Origin: Candidatus Desulfosporosinus infrequens | Lineage (GTDB): Bacteria > Bacillota > Desulfitobacteriia > Desulfitobacteriales > Desulfitobacteriaceae | Assembly (NCBI GenBank): GCA_900290375.1 | Contig: OMOF01000434.1 | Location: 4,690 to 39,598, forward strand | DNA length: 34,909 bases | Direction: 5' to 3' | In this document: one piece after another, positions 9,207-16,794 of the stretch | Position numbering within the stretch: the first letter of the stretch is position 1 | Layout: each line of letters begins with the position of its first letter | Notes under the pieces: generated by a model | What the model was told of the DNA's origin: nothing | The model's database searches: none | Seen by the model: only the letters and a program-made list of their open reading frames with translations | Position numbers and translations under genes: made by a program

Positions 9207-10048
9207 TAATTGTGCTGCGCCACATCTAGGATTTGTTGCAACACCTTAAGTGACACTCCCCAGCGCCCAAGAGTTACACCGGGCTTATGCGCTTCCCCAT
9301 GAAAATCCGAACCTCCCGTAGTTAGTAAGTGATATTCTTGCGCAATAGCCCGGAATTTTTTTTCATCTTCCGGCTTGTGATCAGAATGGCGTACTTCGAT
9401 GCCCTGGAGACCAACTTTGACCCAGGCTGGAATTCCGCCTTCTAAATGATGGGCACCAGGATGGGCGAGAACCGCAACGCCGTGGGCTACGCGCACTAAC
9501 TCAATGCCCTCTTCTGGGGTCAGTTTATAGCGCGGTACATACGCCGGTGCTCCCCTTCCAATGTAACGGTCAAAACCTTCCCCGATACTACCTACATATC
9601 CCCGTTCCATGAGCGCATGGGCAATATGCGGGCGCCCGATGGATTCTCCTTGAGCAAACTGTTGAACTTCATCAACGGTGATCTGAATCCCCTGCGCTTC
9701 TAAACGTTCTAGGATTTTCAGCATTCGTTGTTCACGGGCTTGGCGTAAACACTTTAGCCTATCGTTTAAAATGTTGGATGAACCATCTATTTCGTAGCCA
9801 AGAATATGGACTTCCTTCCCTTGCCACTCCGTGCTAAGCTCAATCCCTCTAAGTATTCGGATCTGATATTTTTCTCCGGCCTCCACTGCCTCTTGCCAGC
9901 CCTGGATCGTATCATGGTCTGTAATGCCAATCCCTTTTAAACCTAACTCTGCTGCTAAGACAATAAGTTCAGTCGGTGTTAACAATCCGTCCGACGCTGT
10001 CGTATGGCAATGTAAATCAGCTTCAAACAAGGTGAATGCTGGATTCAC
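9206..10048 (-). CDS. PHP-domain phosphoesterase (YciV/TrpH-like)
   Basis: A 280-aa PHP enzyme. Metal-binding motifs are in order: DLHCHTTASDG (residues 11-21), GITDHDTI (41-48), RGIELST (about 70), HPGAHH (about 196) and TGGSDFHG (about 244). It matches the RNase AM/YciV group, members of which act on nucleotide 3',5'-bisphosphates and on RNA 5' ends. The exact substrate here is an inference. The start is GTG with GGAGG 7 nt upstream. It lies just downstream of the dipeptidase gene on the same strand, separated by a GTAGGGG palindrome. Its TAG stop overlaps repeat family A copy 2. Confidence 0.88.
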   Translation of the reverse strand: MNPAFTLFEADLHCHTTASDGLLTPTELIVLAAELGLKGIGITDHDTIQGWQEAVEAGEKYQIRILRGIELSTEWQGKEVHILGYEIDGSSNILNDRLKCLRQAREQRMLKILERLEAQGIQITVDEVQQFAQGESIGRPHIAHALMERGYVGSIGEGFDRYIGRGAPAYVPRYKLTPEEGIELVRVAHGVAVLAHPGAHHLEGGIPAWVKVGLQGIEVRHSDHKPEDEKKFRAIAQEYHLLTTGGSDFHGEAHKPGVTLGRWGVSLKVLQQILDVAQHN

Positions 10049-10073
10049 GCTTTAACCTCCTATTTAAATTTCT

Positions 10074-10101
10074 GTAGGGGTAATTCATGAATTGCCCCTA
10101 C
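10074..10101. repeat. GTAGGGG palindrome (copy 1) directly after the dipeptidase stop codon
   Basis: A 28-bp palindrome with GTAGGGG at one end and CCCCTAC at the other, perfect apart from one T/G position. It starts immediately after the TAA of the dipeptidase gene on the minus strand. The central core is AATTCATGAATT. A similar palindrome is at 19780-19807 and a decayed one at 21949-21974. T-tracts are weak, so terminator function is uncertain. Confidence 0.8.
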
Positions 10102-11055
10102 TTATTTTAACACGGACGACAATACACGCCTAAAATTGCGACCTGTAATCTGCTCAATCTCCAGAGGGGAAAATCCACTCTTCCTCAAATCATCAATTAA
10201 CTGGCCATAGTCACCAACATGCTCCAGCCCTGTAGGCGTTTCACTAATTCCGTCAAAGTCAGAACCTAAGCCGACCGTTTCTACCCCAGCCACCTCTGCA
10301 ATATGACAGATGTGGCGTACCACATCACCTCGAGTCGCCTTGCCAGTCTCTTGCAAAAATTGAGGATAAAAGTTTACTCCAACCAGCCCTTTTTGCTTTG
10401 CCAAAGCACGAAGCTGCTGGTCCGTAAGATTCCGAGGGTGAGCACATAGGGCCTTCGCACAAGAGTGAGAAGCAACGATGGGATCCTGCGAAAGCTCTAG
10501 GACATGCCAAAATCCGGCTTCATTAAGATGAGCTACGTCAATAAGCATCCCCAGTTTGTTCATACGTAGAATGACTTCTTGCCCTAATTGCGTTAATCTA
10601 CTCTGAGTATCGGCTTCGCCCACCCCATCAGCCAGCGCATTCCGTTGATTCCAGGTCAGACCTAAGGCCCTAACACCCAGTTTAAAAATGATATCCAGCA
10701 TAAAGATAGTTTCCCCTATAATTTCTCCCCCTTCTACACTCAACAGAATTCCTAACCTAGTTGGGTCCGGTATTTGTTCGAGGTCAAGTTTCTTTTGCAC
10801 AAGGAAGACCTGGTCCGGATGATCCGCAATAAATCGATGGGCTCCTTCGATTAGTTGTAATCCACGCCACGTAGCCATAGACGGTTTATACTTTGTTTCA
10901 ATAAACGCAGCCATAAACTGAAGAGAGACTCCTGCCGCTCTAGCTCTTTGAATATCCCAATGTCCTCCTTCCGAAGGATCTTGAAGCGTCCTTTCGCCGT
11001 TTACAAAATGGATTAGACTATCGCAATGCCCGTCAACAATATAGGGATTTCCCAT
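10102..11055 (-). CDS. Membrane dipeptidase (family M19, renal dipeptidase-like)
   Basis: A 317-aa zinc dipeptidase with a TIM-barrel amidohydrolase fold. Metal ligands: DGHCDS (His10, Asp12), SVEGGE (bridging Glu, about 120), the later SHS motif in PIVASHS and the region GLGSDFDG near the C-terminus. Members hydrolyse dipeptides, often with a D-residue. No signal peptide is seen, so it is probably cytoplasmic. A GTG at 11067 overlaps the Shine-Dalgarno GAGGAGG, so the ATG at 11055 (11 nt after it) is taken. It lies between spoVS and the PHP gene. Confidence 0.92.
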   Translation of the reverse strand: MGNPYIVDGHCDSLIHFVNGERTLQDPSEGGHWDIQRARAAGVSLQFMAAFIETKYKPSMATWRGLQLIEGAHRFIADHPDQVFLVQKKLDLEQIPDPTRLGILLSVEGGEIIGETIFMLDIIFKLGVRALGLTWNQRNALADGVGEADTQSRLTQLGQEVILRMNKLGMLIDVAHLNEAGFWHVLELSQDPIVASHSCAKALCAHPRNLTDQQLRALAKQKGLVGVNFYPQFLQETGKATRGDVVRHICHIAEVAGVETVGLGSDFDGISETPTGLEHVGDYGQLIDDLRKSGFSPLEIEQITGRNFRRVLSSVLK

Positions 11056-11091
11056 AACAGTAAGCACCTCCTCTTAAACAACATAATAAAG

Positions 11092-11124
11092 CACCTGCCC
11101 GCTATTGAAAATAGCAAACAGGTG
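11092..11124 (-). terminator. Hairpin downstream of spoVS
   Basis: CACCTG (11092-11097) pairs with CAGGTG (11119-11124), and GCTATT (11101-11106) pairs with AATAGC (11110-11115). On the minus strand it is followed by CTTTATTATG, a weak T-tract. Likely a terminator between spoVS and the dipeptidase gene. Confidence 0.5.
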
Positions 11125-11139
11125 ACCCACAAGTGACCC

Positions 11140-11400
11140 TTAGCGCGGCTGTACAATTAACTTAATTGCCGTCCTCTCTTCTCCATCGATTATGACGTCC
11201 GTAAATGCCGGAATACAGATCAGGTCGACTCCACTTGGAGCCACAAAGCCCCGAGCAATTGCTACAGCCTTTACAGCTTGGTTGAGAGCCCCAGCTCCTA
11301 TGGCTTGTAGCTCAGCACCACCACTCTCACGAAGTACCCCCGCGAGAGCTCCTGCAACAGCGTTTGGACTTGATTTGGCTGAAACTTTTAAAACATCCAT
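11140..11400 (-). CDS. spoVS: Stage V sporulation protein S
   Basis: 86 aa, the full family length, with the conserved opening MDVLKVSAKSSPNAVAGALA and the end TAIKLIVQPR. It is an Alba-like small protein required for normal stage V sporulation in Bacillus. The start ATG has GGAGG 8 nt upstream. It lies downstream of ymdB as in Bacillus, but separated by about 180 bases. In front of it CTCGAAT (11416-11422) and ATTCGAG (11459-11465) could fold into a leader stem. No sigma-H promoter could be recognised. Confidence 0.97.
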   Translation of the reverse strand: MDVLKVSAKSSPNAVAGALAGVLRESGGAELQAIGAGALNQAVKAVAIARGFVAPSGVDLICIPAFTDVIIDGEERTAIKLIVQPR

Positions 11401-11509
11401 AGATACATCCTCCTGCTCGAATTAGTTTACAAGTATTGCCACAACTTTGAATATATGTATTCGAGAGCGAGCAGGCGAAATCCTCTTTTACGCCACAGAG
11501 TTTTCAAAT

Positions 11510-11538
11510 TTATCCAAGGTCTAAGTCCATAGCAAACC
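11510..11538. repeat. Short repeat, family B copy 1
   Basis: The segment with TTATCC, AAGGTCTAAGTC and GCAAACC also occurs, in longer form, at 12440-12493. The rest of the 182-bp ymdB-spoVS gap has a tandem GTACCTC GTACCTC next to the ymdB stop and nothing else recognised. Confidence 0.45.
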
Positions 11539-11582
11539 TCAAGTCTAATCAAGCAGCCTATATTCGTACCTCGTACCTCGAA

Positions 11583-12365
11583 CTAGGCCTCAGCAAATCG
11601 TTGAATCGACTCAATTTGCCGGGCTATTCCGGATTCCTCATCAATATCTAAAATAACGGCATTGATCTGTATGGGACCGCTTGCTAGCTCAAACTTGGCA
11701 GGAAGCTGAGTCAAAAAACGATTGATAATAATTTCTTTTTTAACACCCAAAACAGAATCCCGTGGTCCTGTCATGCCAACATCGGTAATATAAGCGGTTC
11801 CTTGAGGAAGCACGCGGGCATCTGCTGTCTGAATGTGAGTATGCGTGCCCACTACGGCGCTGACTTTGCCATCGAGAAACCAGCCTAACGCGACTTTTTC
11901 CGACGTTGCCTCGGCATGGAAATCAAGAATTATAATAGGAGTCTCTTGTTTTATCTGATTAATCCAGCGTATTGCTCCACTAAAGGGATCTTCCAGTGGC
12001 GGTAAGAATATACGGCCCGAGAGATTAAGTACACCAATTTTTTTCCCCATTGCTCGAATGTATCCATACCCTTGTCCCGGTGCTCCAACCGGATAATTTG
12101 CTGGACGTATAAGTCTAGGCTCATGATCGATAAAAGTCATGATCTCTCTTTGATCCCAAACATGGTTTCCCATCGTTAAAAATTGAATTCCGTATTTATA
12201 AAGTTCCTCGGCAATCTCTTTGGTTAAACCTTTTCCAGCCGCAGCGTTCTCAGCATTAGCGATGGTTACATCAATTTTATATTCCACCTGAAGTGGTTTT
12301 AAAAAACGTTTTACGGCCTCTCTTCCAGGTTTACCCACAATATCCCCAATAAAAAGTATGCGCAA
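11583..12365 (-). CDS. ymdB: YmdB-family metallophosphoesterase
   Basis: A 260-aa calcineurin-like phosphoesterase of the TIGR00282/YmdB family. Metal ligands: FIGDIVGKPGR (Asp8), ANAENAA (Glu39, Asn40), TMGNHVWDQ (Asn67, His68), DFHAEATSEK (about 148-157) and VGTHTHIQTAD (about 173-183). In Bacillus, YmdB hydrolyses cyclic nucleotides (2',3'-cAMP activity), affects the biofilm/motility decision and interacts with RNase Y. The start is TTG 8 nt after GGAGGG. It is close to rny and spoVS as in Bacillus, with one extra gene between it and rny. Confidence 0.95.
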   Translation of the reverse strand: MRILFIGDIVGKPGREAVKRFLKPLQVEYKIDVTIANAENAAAGKGLTKEIAEELYKYGIQFLTMGNHVWDQREIMTFIDHEPRLIRPANYPVGAPGQGYGYIRAMGKKIGVLNLSGRIFLPPLEDPFSGAIRWINQIKQETPIIILDFHAEATSEKVALGWFLDGKVSAVVGTHTHIQTADARVLPQGTAYITDVGMTGPRDSVLGVKKEIIINRFLTQLPAKFELASGPIQINAVILDIDEESGIARQIESIQRFAEA

Positions 12366-12439
12366 CTAACGTGCCCTCCTTCAAACATCACACCGATACA
12401 TTGTTCATAGAATGGTATTATTCTGCATTTTGATACAGT

Positions 12440-12493
12440 TTATCCGGGCCGAGGTTCAAGTCTTAAATATCGTGGCATCCTACATCGCAAACC
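12440..12493. repeat. Short repeat, family B copy 2, adjoining a stop codon
   Basis: Shares TTATCC, a GAGGTTCAAGTC-like stretch and GCAAACC with 11510-11538. It touches the TAG stop of the 167-aa gene. Its middle (minus strand ATGCCACGATATTT) resembles the inner part of the family A arms (ATGCCATGGATATTTT), so it may be a diverged family A unit. Confidence 0.4.
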
Positions 12494-12996
12494 TAATTTT
12501 TAAATACCAAGACTCGACCTTCTTCTCGCAAAGCGACCACGTTTTTATCAATATCATGGGACTGTATTGAAGACAGCATGTGGCTAATCATCTCCTCCTG
12601 AAAAACCTGTTCATCTTCTGGCAGATTCATTTCATCATATACCAACTTCTTTTGATATTTACGTTTTAGAAGTTCGACAATGAGGCCTACTTCACGTTGA
12701 GTCATACTATCAACATCCCGTGTTACAGTCATCACACAAACGTTTTCCTCACTCCGACAGGCAATATCAAAAACCCGCATGCTCTGTCCTTCAAGTTGAT
12801 GGAAGAATTCTAAAGCAGGTTTCAGGATTTCTTGGAGAGAAGAGACCTCTAGATGTTGAGTGATCATAAACGTAAACTTAAGAGCATGTTGCTCACGCCA
12901 ATAATGAACTGACCCCACTTCAGAGTATCTCAATAGAATTGAGGTTAATAATCCTACTCCGTCTTGAATACGTCCTCCATCTTTATATAAATACAT
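12493..12996 (-). CDS. Hypothetical protein, 167 aa
   Basis: No family recognised. A soluble protein with mixed alpha/beta character. The first half carries YLYKDGGRIQDGVGLLTSILLRY and the middle contains VCVMTVTRDVDSM followed by a charged helix (RKYQKKLVYDEMNLPEDEQ). It ends VLVFKN just before a TAG that adjoins a repeat. The ATG at 12996 has AGAGAGGA about 12 nt upstream, a somewhat long spacing. It sits between rny and ymdB, with an rny terminator upstream, so it is probably transcribed on its own or with ymdB. Confidence 0.7.
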   Translation of the reverse strand: MYLYKDGGRIQDGVGLLTSILLRYSEVGSVHYWREQHALKFTFMITQHLEVSSLQEILKPALEFFHQLEGQSMRVFDIACRSEENVCVMTVTRDVDSMTQREVGLIVELLKRKYQKKLVYDEMNLPEDEQVFQEEMISHMLSSIQSHDIDKNVVALREEGRVLVFKN

Positions 12997-13135
12997 CCTT
13001 GTTTTCAGTCCTCTCTAATTACACTGTCCTAATATGACAATTATTCGGCATAAGATAGCTATTTCCTGCCTAAACGCCACCTGAGTCAATTGGGCATATT
13101 TTACTAGTGCAAAAGTGCACTTTCAAACTGTTAAA

Positions 13136-13166
13136 AAAACAGGCGATCTGAAGGATCGCCTGTTTT
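13136..13166 (-). terminator. Intrinsic terminator of rny
   Basis: AAAACAGGCGATC (13136-13148) and GATCGCCTGTTTT (13154-13166) form perfect 13-bp arms with a 5-nt loop and a run of seven T on the minus strand. It lies 18 bases after the rny stop. Confidence 0.93.
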
Positions 13167-13183
13167 AATATCTCTCAAATCTG

Positions 13184-14728
13184 TTACTTTGCGAAGTCAA
13201 CCGCTCGGGTTTCGCGGATCACCACTACCTTGATTTGTCCTGGATATTCGAGTTCTTCTTCAATTCGCTTACTAATCTCACGAGCGACTCGTGGAGCAAG
13301 CACATCATCGATCTTGTCGGGTTTAACAATAATGCGAACTTCTCGTCCTGCTTGAATGGCGAAGCACTTTTCAACCCCTTCAAAGCTCTCTGCGATCTCC
13401 TCCAGTTTTTGCAGACGTTTGATATAAGTTTCCAAAGTTTCCCTGCGTGCTCCAGGACGAGCAGCAGAAACTGCATCGGCAGCAGCAACAAGTACTGCAA
13501 CTATAGTTTTCGGCTCTATATCATTATGGTGCGCTTCAATAGCATGAATAACATCACTGGATTCTTTGTACTTTCTAGCAAGGTCAACTCCGATTTGTAC
13601 GTGCGTCCCTTCCATGTCATGATCGACTGCCTTGCCAATATCATGTAACAGACCCGCTCGCTTAGCGAGCGGAATATCGACACCTAATTCCGCAGCCATC
13701 AATCCGGCTAGGTGGGATACTTCTGTCGAATGCTTCAAGACATTTTGTCCATAACTTGTACGGAATTTGAGTCGACCGAGCAAACGAATTAATTCAGGAT
13801 GCAACCCGTGCACGCCAGTCTCAAACGTTGCCTGTTCCCCTTCTTCGCGGATCTTTTGGTCTACTTCTTTCTGAGCCTTTTCCACCATTTCTTCGATACG
13901 TGCCGGGTGAATGCGACCATCTGCGATCAGTTTTTCCAAGGCAATACGCGCAATTTCTCGACGTATTGGGTCAAACCCAGATAAAATCACGGCCTCAGGA
14001 GTATCATCTATGATAAGATCAATCCCAGTCAGGGTTTCCAAAGTACGGATATTACGTCCCTCACGCCCAATAATCCGACCTTTCATTTCGTCACTAGGCA
14101 GAGCCACGACGGATACAGTCGTTTCAGCCACATGATCCGCAGCGCACCGCTGTATAGCTAAAGCAATAATATTTTTAGCCCGTTTCTCGGCTTCTTCCTT
14201 GGCACGAGTCTCAATTTCTTTAATCATGATCGCGGACTCATAGCGAACCTCTTCTTCAACTCTTTTTAGCAATAACTGTTTGGCCTCTTCCGAGGTCATG
14301 CCAGATAAACGCTCGAGTTCAGCTTGTTCTTGACCAACCAAATGGTTTAACTCTTCTTTTTGCTGCTCGACTTCGCTTTCTTTGCGGTGAATATTTTCCT
14401 CTTTGCGTTCCAGTGACTCAATTTTACGGTCTAGACTCTCCTCTTTTTGGAGCAAGCGGCGTTCAAGCCGTTGGAGTTCGTTACGCCGTTCCCGAGTTTC
14501 CTTTTCCACTTCATTATGAATATGCATGACTTCTTCTTTTGCGGCAACGACAGATTCCCTCTTCTTACTTTCAGCAGCAGAATAGGCATTTTCGACGATA
14601 CGTTTTGCCTCTTCTTCTGCTGAACCAATACCTTTTTCTGCGGTATTTTTACGAATAAGCCAACCTACAAAGACACCTAAAGCTAATCCAACTAAAAGGG
14701 CAACTATCCCAGTAACTGTCTCTAACAT
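13184..14728 (-). CDS. rny: Ribonuclease Y
   Basis: The main initiating endoribonuclease of Gram-positive mRNA decay, membrane anchored. 514 aa. N-terminal membrane helix (about 4-26, [20 protein letters not shown]), long charged coiled coil (about 35-190), KH RNA-binding domain with [11 protein letters not shown] (about 221-231), HD catalytic domain with [12 protein letters not shown] (about 360-371) and a C-terminal domain ending [10 protein letters not shown]. The ATG at 14728 is used; AAGGAGG lies 13 nt upstream, and an in-frame GTG at 14740 is only one base from that motif. It has its own promoter and a long leader containing a terminator-like hairpin. Confidence 0.97.
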   Translation of the reverse strand: MLETVTGIVALLVGLALGVFVGWLIRKNTAEKGIGSAEEEAKRIVENAYSAAESKKRESVVAAKEEVMHIHNEVEKETRERRNELQRLERRLLQKEESLDRKIESLERKEENIHRKESEVEQQKEELNHLVGQEQAELERLSGMTSEEAKQLLLKRVEEEVRYESAIMIKEIETRAKEEAEKRAKNIIALAIQRCAADHVAETTVSVVALPSDEMKGRIIGREGRNIRTLETLTGIDLIIDDTPEAVILSGFDPIRREIARIALEKLIADGRIHPARIEEMVEKAQKEVDQKIREEGEQATFETGVHGLHPELIRLLGRLKFRTSYGQNVLKHSTEVSHLAGLMAAELGVDIPLAKRAGLLHDIGKAVDHDMEGTHVQIGVDLARKYKESSDVIHAIEAHHNDIEPKTIVAVLVAAADAVSAARPGARRETLETYIKRLQKLEEIAESFEGVEKCFAIQAGREVRIIVKPDKIDDVLAPRVAREISKRIEEELEYPGQIKVVVIRETRAVDFAK

Positions 14729-14782
14729 ACTTGCGTGCACACCTCCTTGTTTGTCAAAATTATATTTCTTAAATAAAAAAAA

Positions 14783-14800
14783 CTGGTTACCTAAAACCAG
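14783..14800 (-). terminator. Terminator-like hairpin in the rny leader
   Basis: On the minus strand CTGGTT, a 6-nt loop and AACCAG are followed by eight T, 55 bases before the rny ATG. It is a compact intrinsic terminator inside the untranslated leader, which suggests transcription attenuation. The segment GGTTA about 25 nt upstream could pair with TAACC of the 3' arm as an alternative fold. Confidence 0.7.
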
Positions 14801-14944
14801 CCACAGTAAGCATAACCTTAAAGACGGGAGTCTTCCCCCGTTTCCTACACCTCTCGTTAGTCAAAAAAACTGTATATTTTAGCTGACTACTACGAAATCT
14901 ATAAGAAAACCTTAAAGGTTAAATCTTAGCAGAAACAGGTCTCT
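14801..14944 (-). ncRNA. Structured 5' leader of rny, candidate regulatory RNA
   Basis: From the predicted start near 14944 to the rny ATG the leader is about 215 nt. Besides the terminator hairpin it has AACCTTTAAGGTT, a stem from AGTCA and TGACT around 14890-14855, and a stem ACGGG with CCCGT near 14840-14820. It does not match a riboswitch class I can recall. No ORF with a ribosome binding site is evident in it. Confidence 0.45.
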
Positions 14945-14954
14945 GCTAAGATTT
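14921..14954 (-). terminator. Hairpin after recX, overlapping the rny promoter
   Basis: AAATCTTAGCAGA (14921-14933) and TCTGCTAAGATTT (14942-14954) form perfect 13-bp arms with an 8-nt loop. The T-tract on the minus strand is weak. It likely ends recA-recX transcripts, and it overlaps the -10 of the rny promoter. Confidence 0.65.
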
Positions 14955-14979
14955 TAATATCATTTGCAAACAATGTCAA
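14951..14979 (-). promoter_or_regulatory. Sigma-A promoter of rny
   Basis: On the minus strand TTGACA (14979-14974), 17-bp spacer, TAAAAT (14956-14951). It is close to consensus and predicts a transcript start about 215 nt before the rny ATG. Confidence 0.7.
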
Positions 14980-15018
14980 GCTTGTCCTAAATGGGTGGGT
15001 TTTATACACTAGGGTCTA

Positions 15019-15558
15019 CTACCCATCCCCATTATTATTGGTTTGAATCTGATAAAGGACATTACTCACCAGATCAGAGGGATATCCGCGTTGAACAAGC
15101 TTCTGAGCAACCTTTTGCCGAAGCCATAATTCACGTGGAACCGATCTCTTGGCATGTTTCACCAGAATCCTTTGTTCCCAGCGCTTGCCCTCTTCCACCC
15201 ACCACCGTTCGGCAAGGGTTACACATTGCTGAAATTCAGCCTCGCTAGAATACGTTAATCCCAATGCTTGTTCAATTATTTGGGGTACGATCCCTCGCTT
15301 TTGCAAATCTTGGCAAACCCTACGCCGTGAATAGCGTCTAAGTCGGTTTTGGGAAACCGTCAAAGCCAGTTCTTGGTCGTTGAGGTAACCTAATTTCTCC
15401 ATTTTTTCTAGTACTTCATTAACTTCCATGCTTTCGTATCCCTTTTCATGGAGACGGGTCTCTAATTCATAATGGGTCAGCGCCCGGCGTGATAAGCAAT
15501 CCACTGCAACCTCTTGGGCACTTTTAGGGGGTTTAGAGTTCGTCAAGTGGATCATCAT
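15019..15558 (-). CDS. recX: RecA regulator RecX
   Basis: A 179-aa all-helical protein of the RecX family, which binds inside RecA filaments and modulates recombinase activity. It shows repeated three-helix units: [46 protein letters not shown] and [15 protein letters not shown]. The start ATG at 15558 lies inside recA, overlapping its 3' end by 26 bases in another frame, so translation is probably coupled. No strong ribosome binding site; a second ATG follows immediately. Confidence 0.92.
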   Translation of the reverse strand: MMIHLTNSKPPKSAQEVAVDCLSRRALTHYELETRLHEKGYESMEVNEVLEKMEKLGYLNDQELALTVSQNRLRRYSRRRVCQDLQKRGIVPQIIEQALGLTYSSEAEFQQCVTLAERWWVEEGKRWEQRILVKHAKRSVPRELWLRQKVAQKLVQRGYPSDLVSNVLYQIQTNNNGDG

Positions 15559-16576
15559 CTTCCGCCACTTCGCCTGTAGTTGCTACTATATTCATGTTCC
15601 CTCGAATCAGTTGCTCAAGAACATCAGCCATCTCCGGATGTTGCTTGAGGTATTCTTTAACGTTCTCACGGCCCTGTCCTAGCCGTTCTCCGTTATAAGA
15701 GTACCAGGCTCCCGCCTTATTAATAATTTCCATTTCAGTGCCAATATCCACAATACTCCCTTCACGGGAAATTCCTTCCCCATACATAATATCAAAATCT
15801 GCCAATTTGAAAGGAGGGGCGACTTTATTCTTCACAATTTTTACGCGAGTTTTATTACCAACAATGTCCTGCCCTTGTTTCAAGGCTTCTTGCCGACGAA
15901 TATCGATCCGAATTGTGGCGTAAAATTTAAGAGCTCGTCCACCTGTAGTAGTCTCCGGACTACCAAACATAACCCCTATTTTTTCACGAATTTGATTAAT
16001 AAAAATGACACACGTATTGCTCTTGCTAATCGAACCTGTCAACTTACGCAAGGCCTGTGACATGAGACGGGCATGCAGGCCAACATGATTGTCTCCCATT
16101 TCTCCTTCAATTTCCGCACGAGGAACTAAAGCAGCCACAGAATCAATCACTACGACATCCACAGCTGCACTGCGCACAAGGGCTTCGCAAATTTCAAGCC
16201 CTTGTTCTCCCGTATCCGGTTGCGCGACCAGCAAATCATCGATATTGACCCCTAATGCTTTAGCATACACAGGATCGAGGGCGTGCTCCGCATCGATGAA
16301 CGCTGCCGCTCCGCCCAATTTTTGGGCTTCTGCAATAATATGCAACGCAACGGTTGTTTTACCAGAAGACTCTGGTCCGAAAATTTCAATAACCCGCCCA
16401 CGCGGTACCCCGCCAACTCCTAAGGCAAGGTCTATCGCTAAAGAACCCGTGGGAATAACGTCGATCGTCATACCTGCCGTGGATTCCCCAAGTTTCATAA
16501 TCGAACCTTTGCCAAACTGTTTCTCAATCTGAGCAAGTGCAATGTCAAGTGCTTTTAGCTTATTCGTTTCGGCCAT
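15533..16576 (-). CDS. recA: Recombinase RecA
   Basis: The DNA strand-exchange ATPase, also co-protease for LexA. 347 aa, complete. Walker [10 protein letters not shown] (67-75), Walker B region [20 protein letters not shown], loop L1/L2 signatures including [19 protein letters not shown] and [14 protein letters not shown], and an acidic C-terminal tail [12 protein letters not shown] with GAGGAGG upstream. It has its own promoter with an SOS box and is co-transcribed with recX. Confidence 0.99.
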   Translation of the reverse strand: MAETNKLKALDIALAQIEKQFGKGSIMKLGESTAGMTIDVIPTGSLAIDLALGVGGVPRGRVIEIFGPESSGKTTVALHIIAEAQKLGGAAAFIDAEHALDPVYAKALGVNIDDLLVAQPDTGEQGLEICEALVRSAAVDVVVIDSVAALVPRAEIEGEMGDNHVGLHARLMSQALRKLTGSISKSNTCVIFINQIREKIGVMFGSPETTTGGRALKFYATIRIDIRRQEALKQGQDIVGNKTRVKIVKNKVAPPFKLADFDIMYGEGISREGSIVDIGTEMEIINKAGAWYSYNGERLGQGRENVKEYLKQHPEMADVLEQLIRGNMNIVATTGEVAEDDDPLDEL

Positions 16577-16630
16577 TCCGTTATCCTCCTCATCTTGGTC
16601 AATTCAATTAACGCGTTTTCGCGTTTTGGC

Positions 16631-16644
16631 AAAACGTCTGTTCG
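16631..16644 (-). promoter_or_regulatory. LexA (SOS) box of recA
   Basis: Minus strand CGAACAGACGTTTT fits the Gram-positive LexA consensus CGAACRNRYGTTYC at all but the last base. It lies 6 bp downstream of the recA -10, over the transcription start, where LexA would block initiation. Two short palindromes (CGTTTT/AAAACG and AACGCG/CGCGTT) follow in the leader. Confidence 0.8.
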
Positions 16645-16650
16645 GTTCTA

Positions 16651-16680
16651 ATTATAGATGTAAGCCTCGATACTTGTCAA
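16651..16680 (-). promoter_or_regulatory. Sigma-A promoter of recA-recX
   Basis: On the minus strand consensus TTGACA (16680-16675), 18-bp spacer, consensus TATAAT (16656-16651). Confidence 0.88.
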
Positions 16681-16745
16681 TTTGTTTATGTTTCAACCGA
16701 CAGTAAAACAAATGTTATTACAATTTAGTTTATTTTAACGTAAAA

Positions 16746-16766
16746 AGCTAACCAACAAGGTTAGCT
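16746..16766 (-). terminator. Intrinsic terminator of the cinA/DEAD-box operon
   Basis: AGCTAACC (16746-16753) and GGTTAGCT (16759-16766), loop of 5, followed on the minus strand by TTTTTAC. It lies 28 bases after the helicase stop. Confidence 0.85.
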
Positions 16767-16794
16767 CTTTTCTTGTAAAAGGCATATTTTTTAA

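Noticed and set aside
13235..13648. 137-codon plus-strand frame inside rny
   Set aside because: It is fully antisense to the conserved HD domain of RNase Y, with no Shine-Dalgarno and no recognisable protein.
16089..16532. 147-codon plus-strand frame inside recA
   Set aside because: An antisense shadow of a highly conserved coding region, with biased Ser/Thr/Ala composition.
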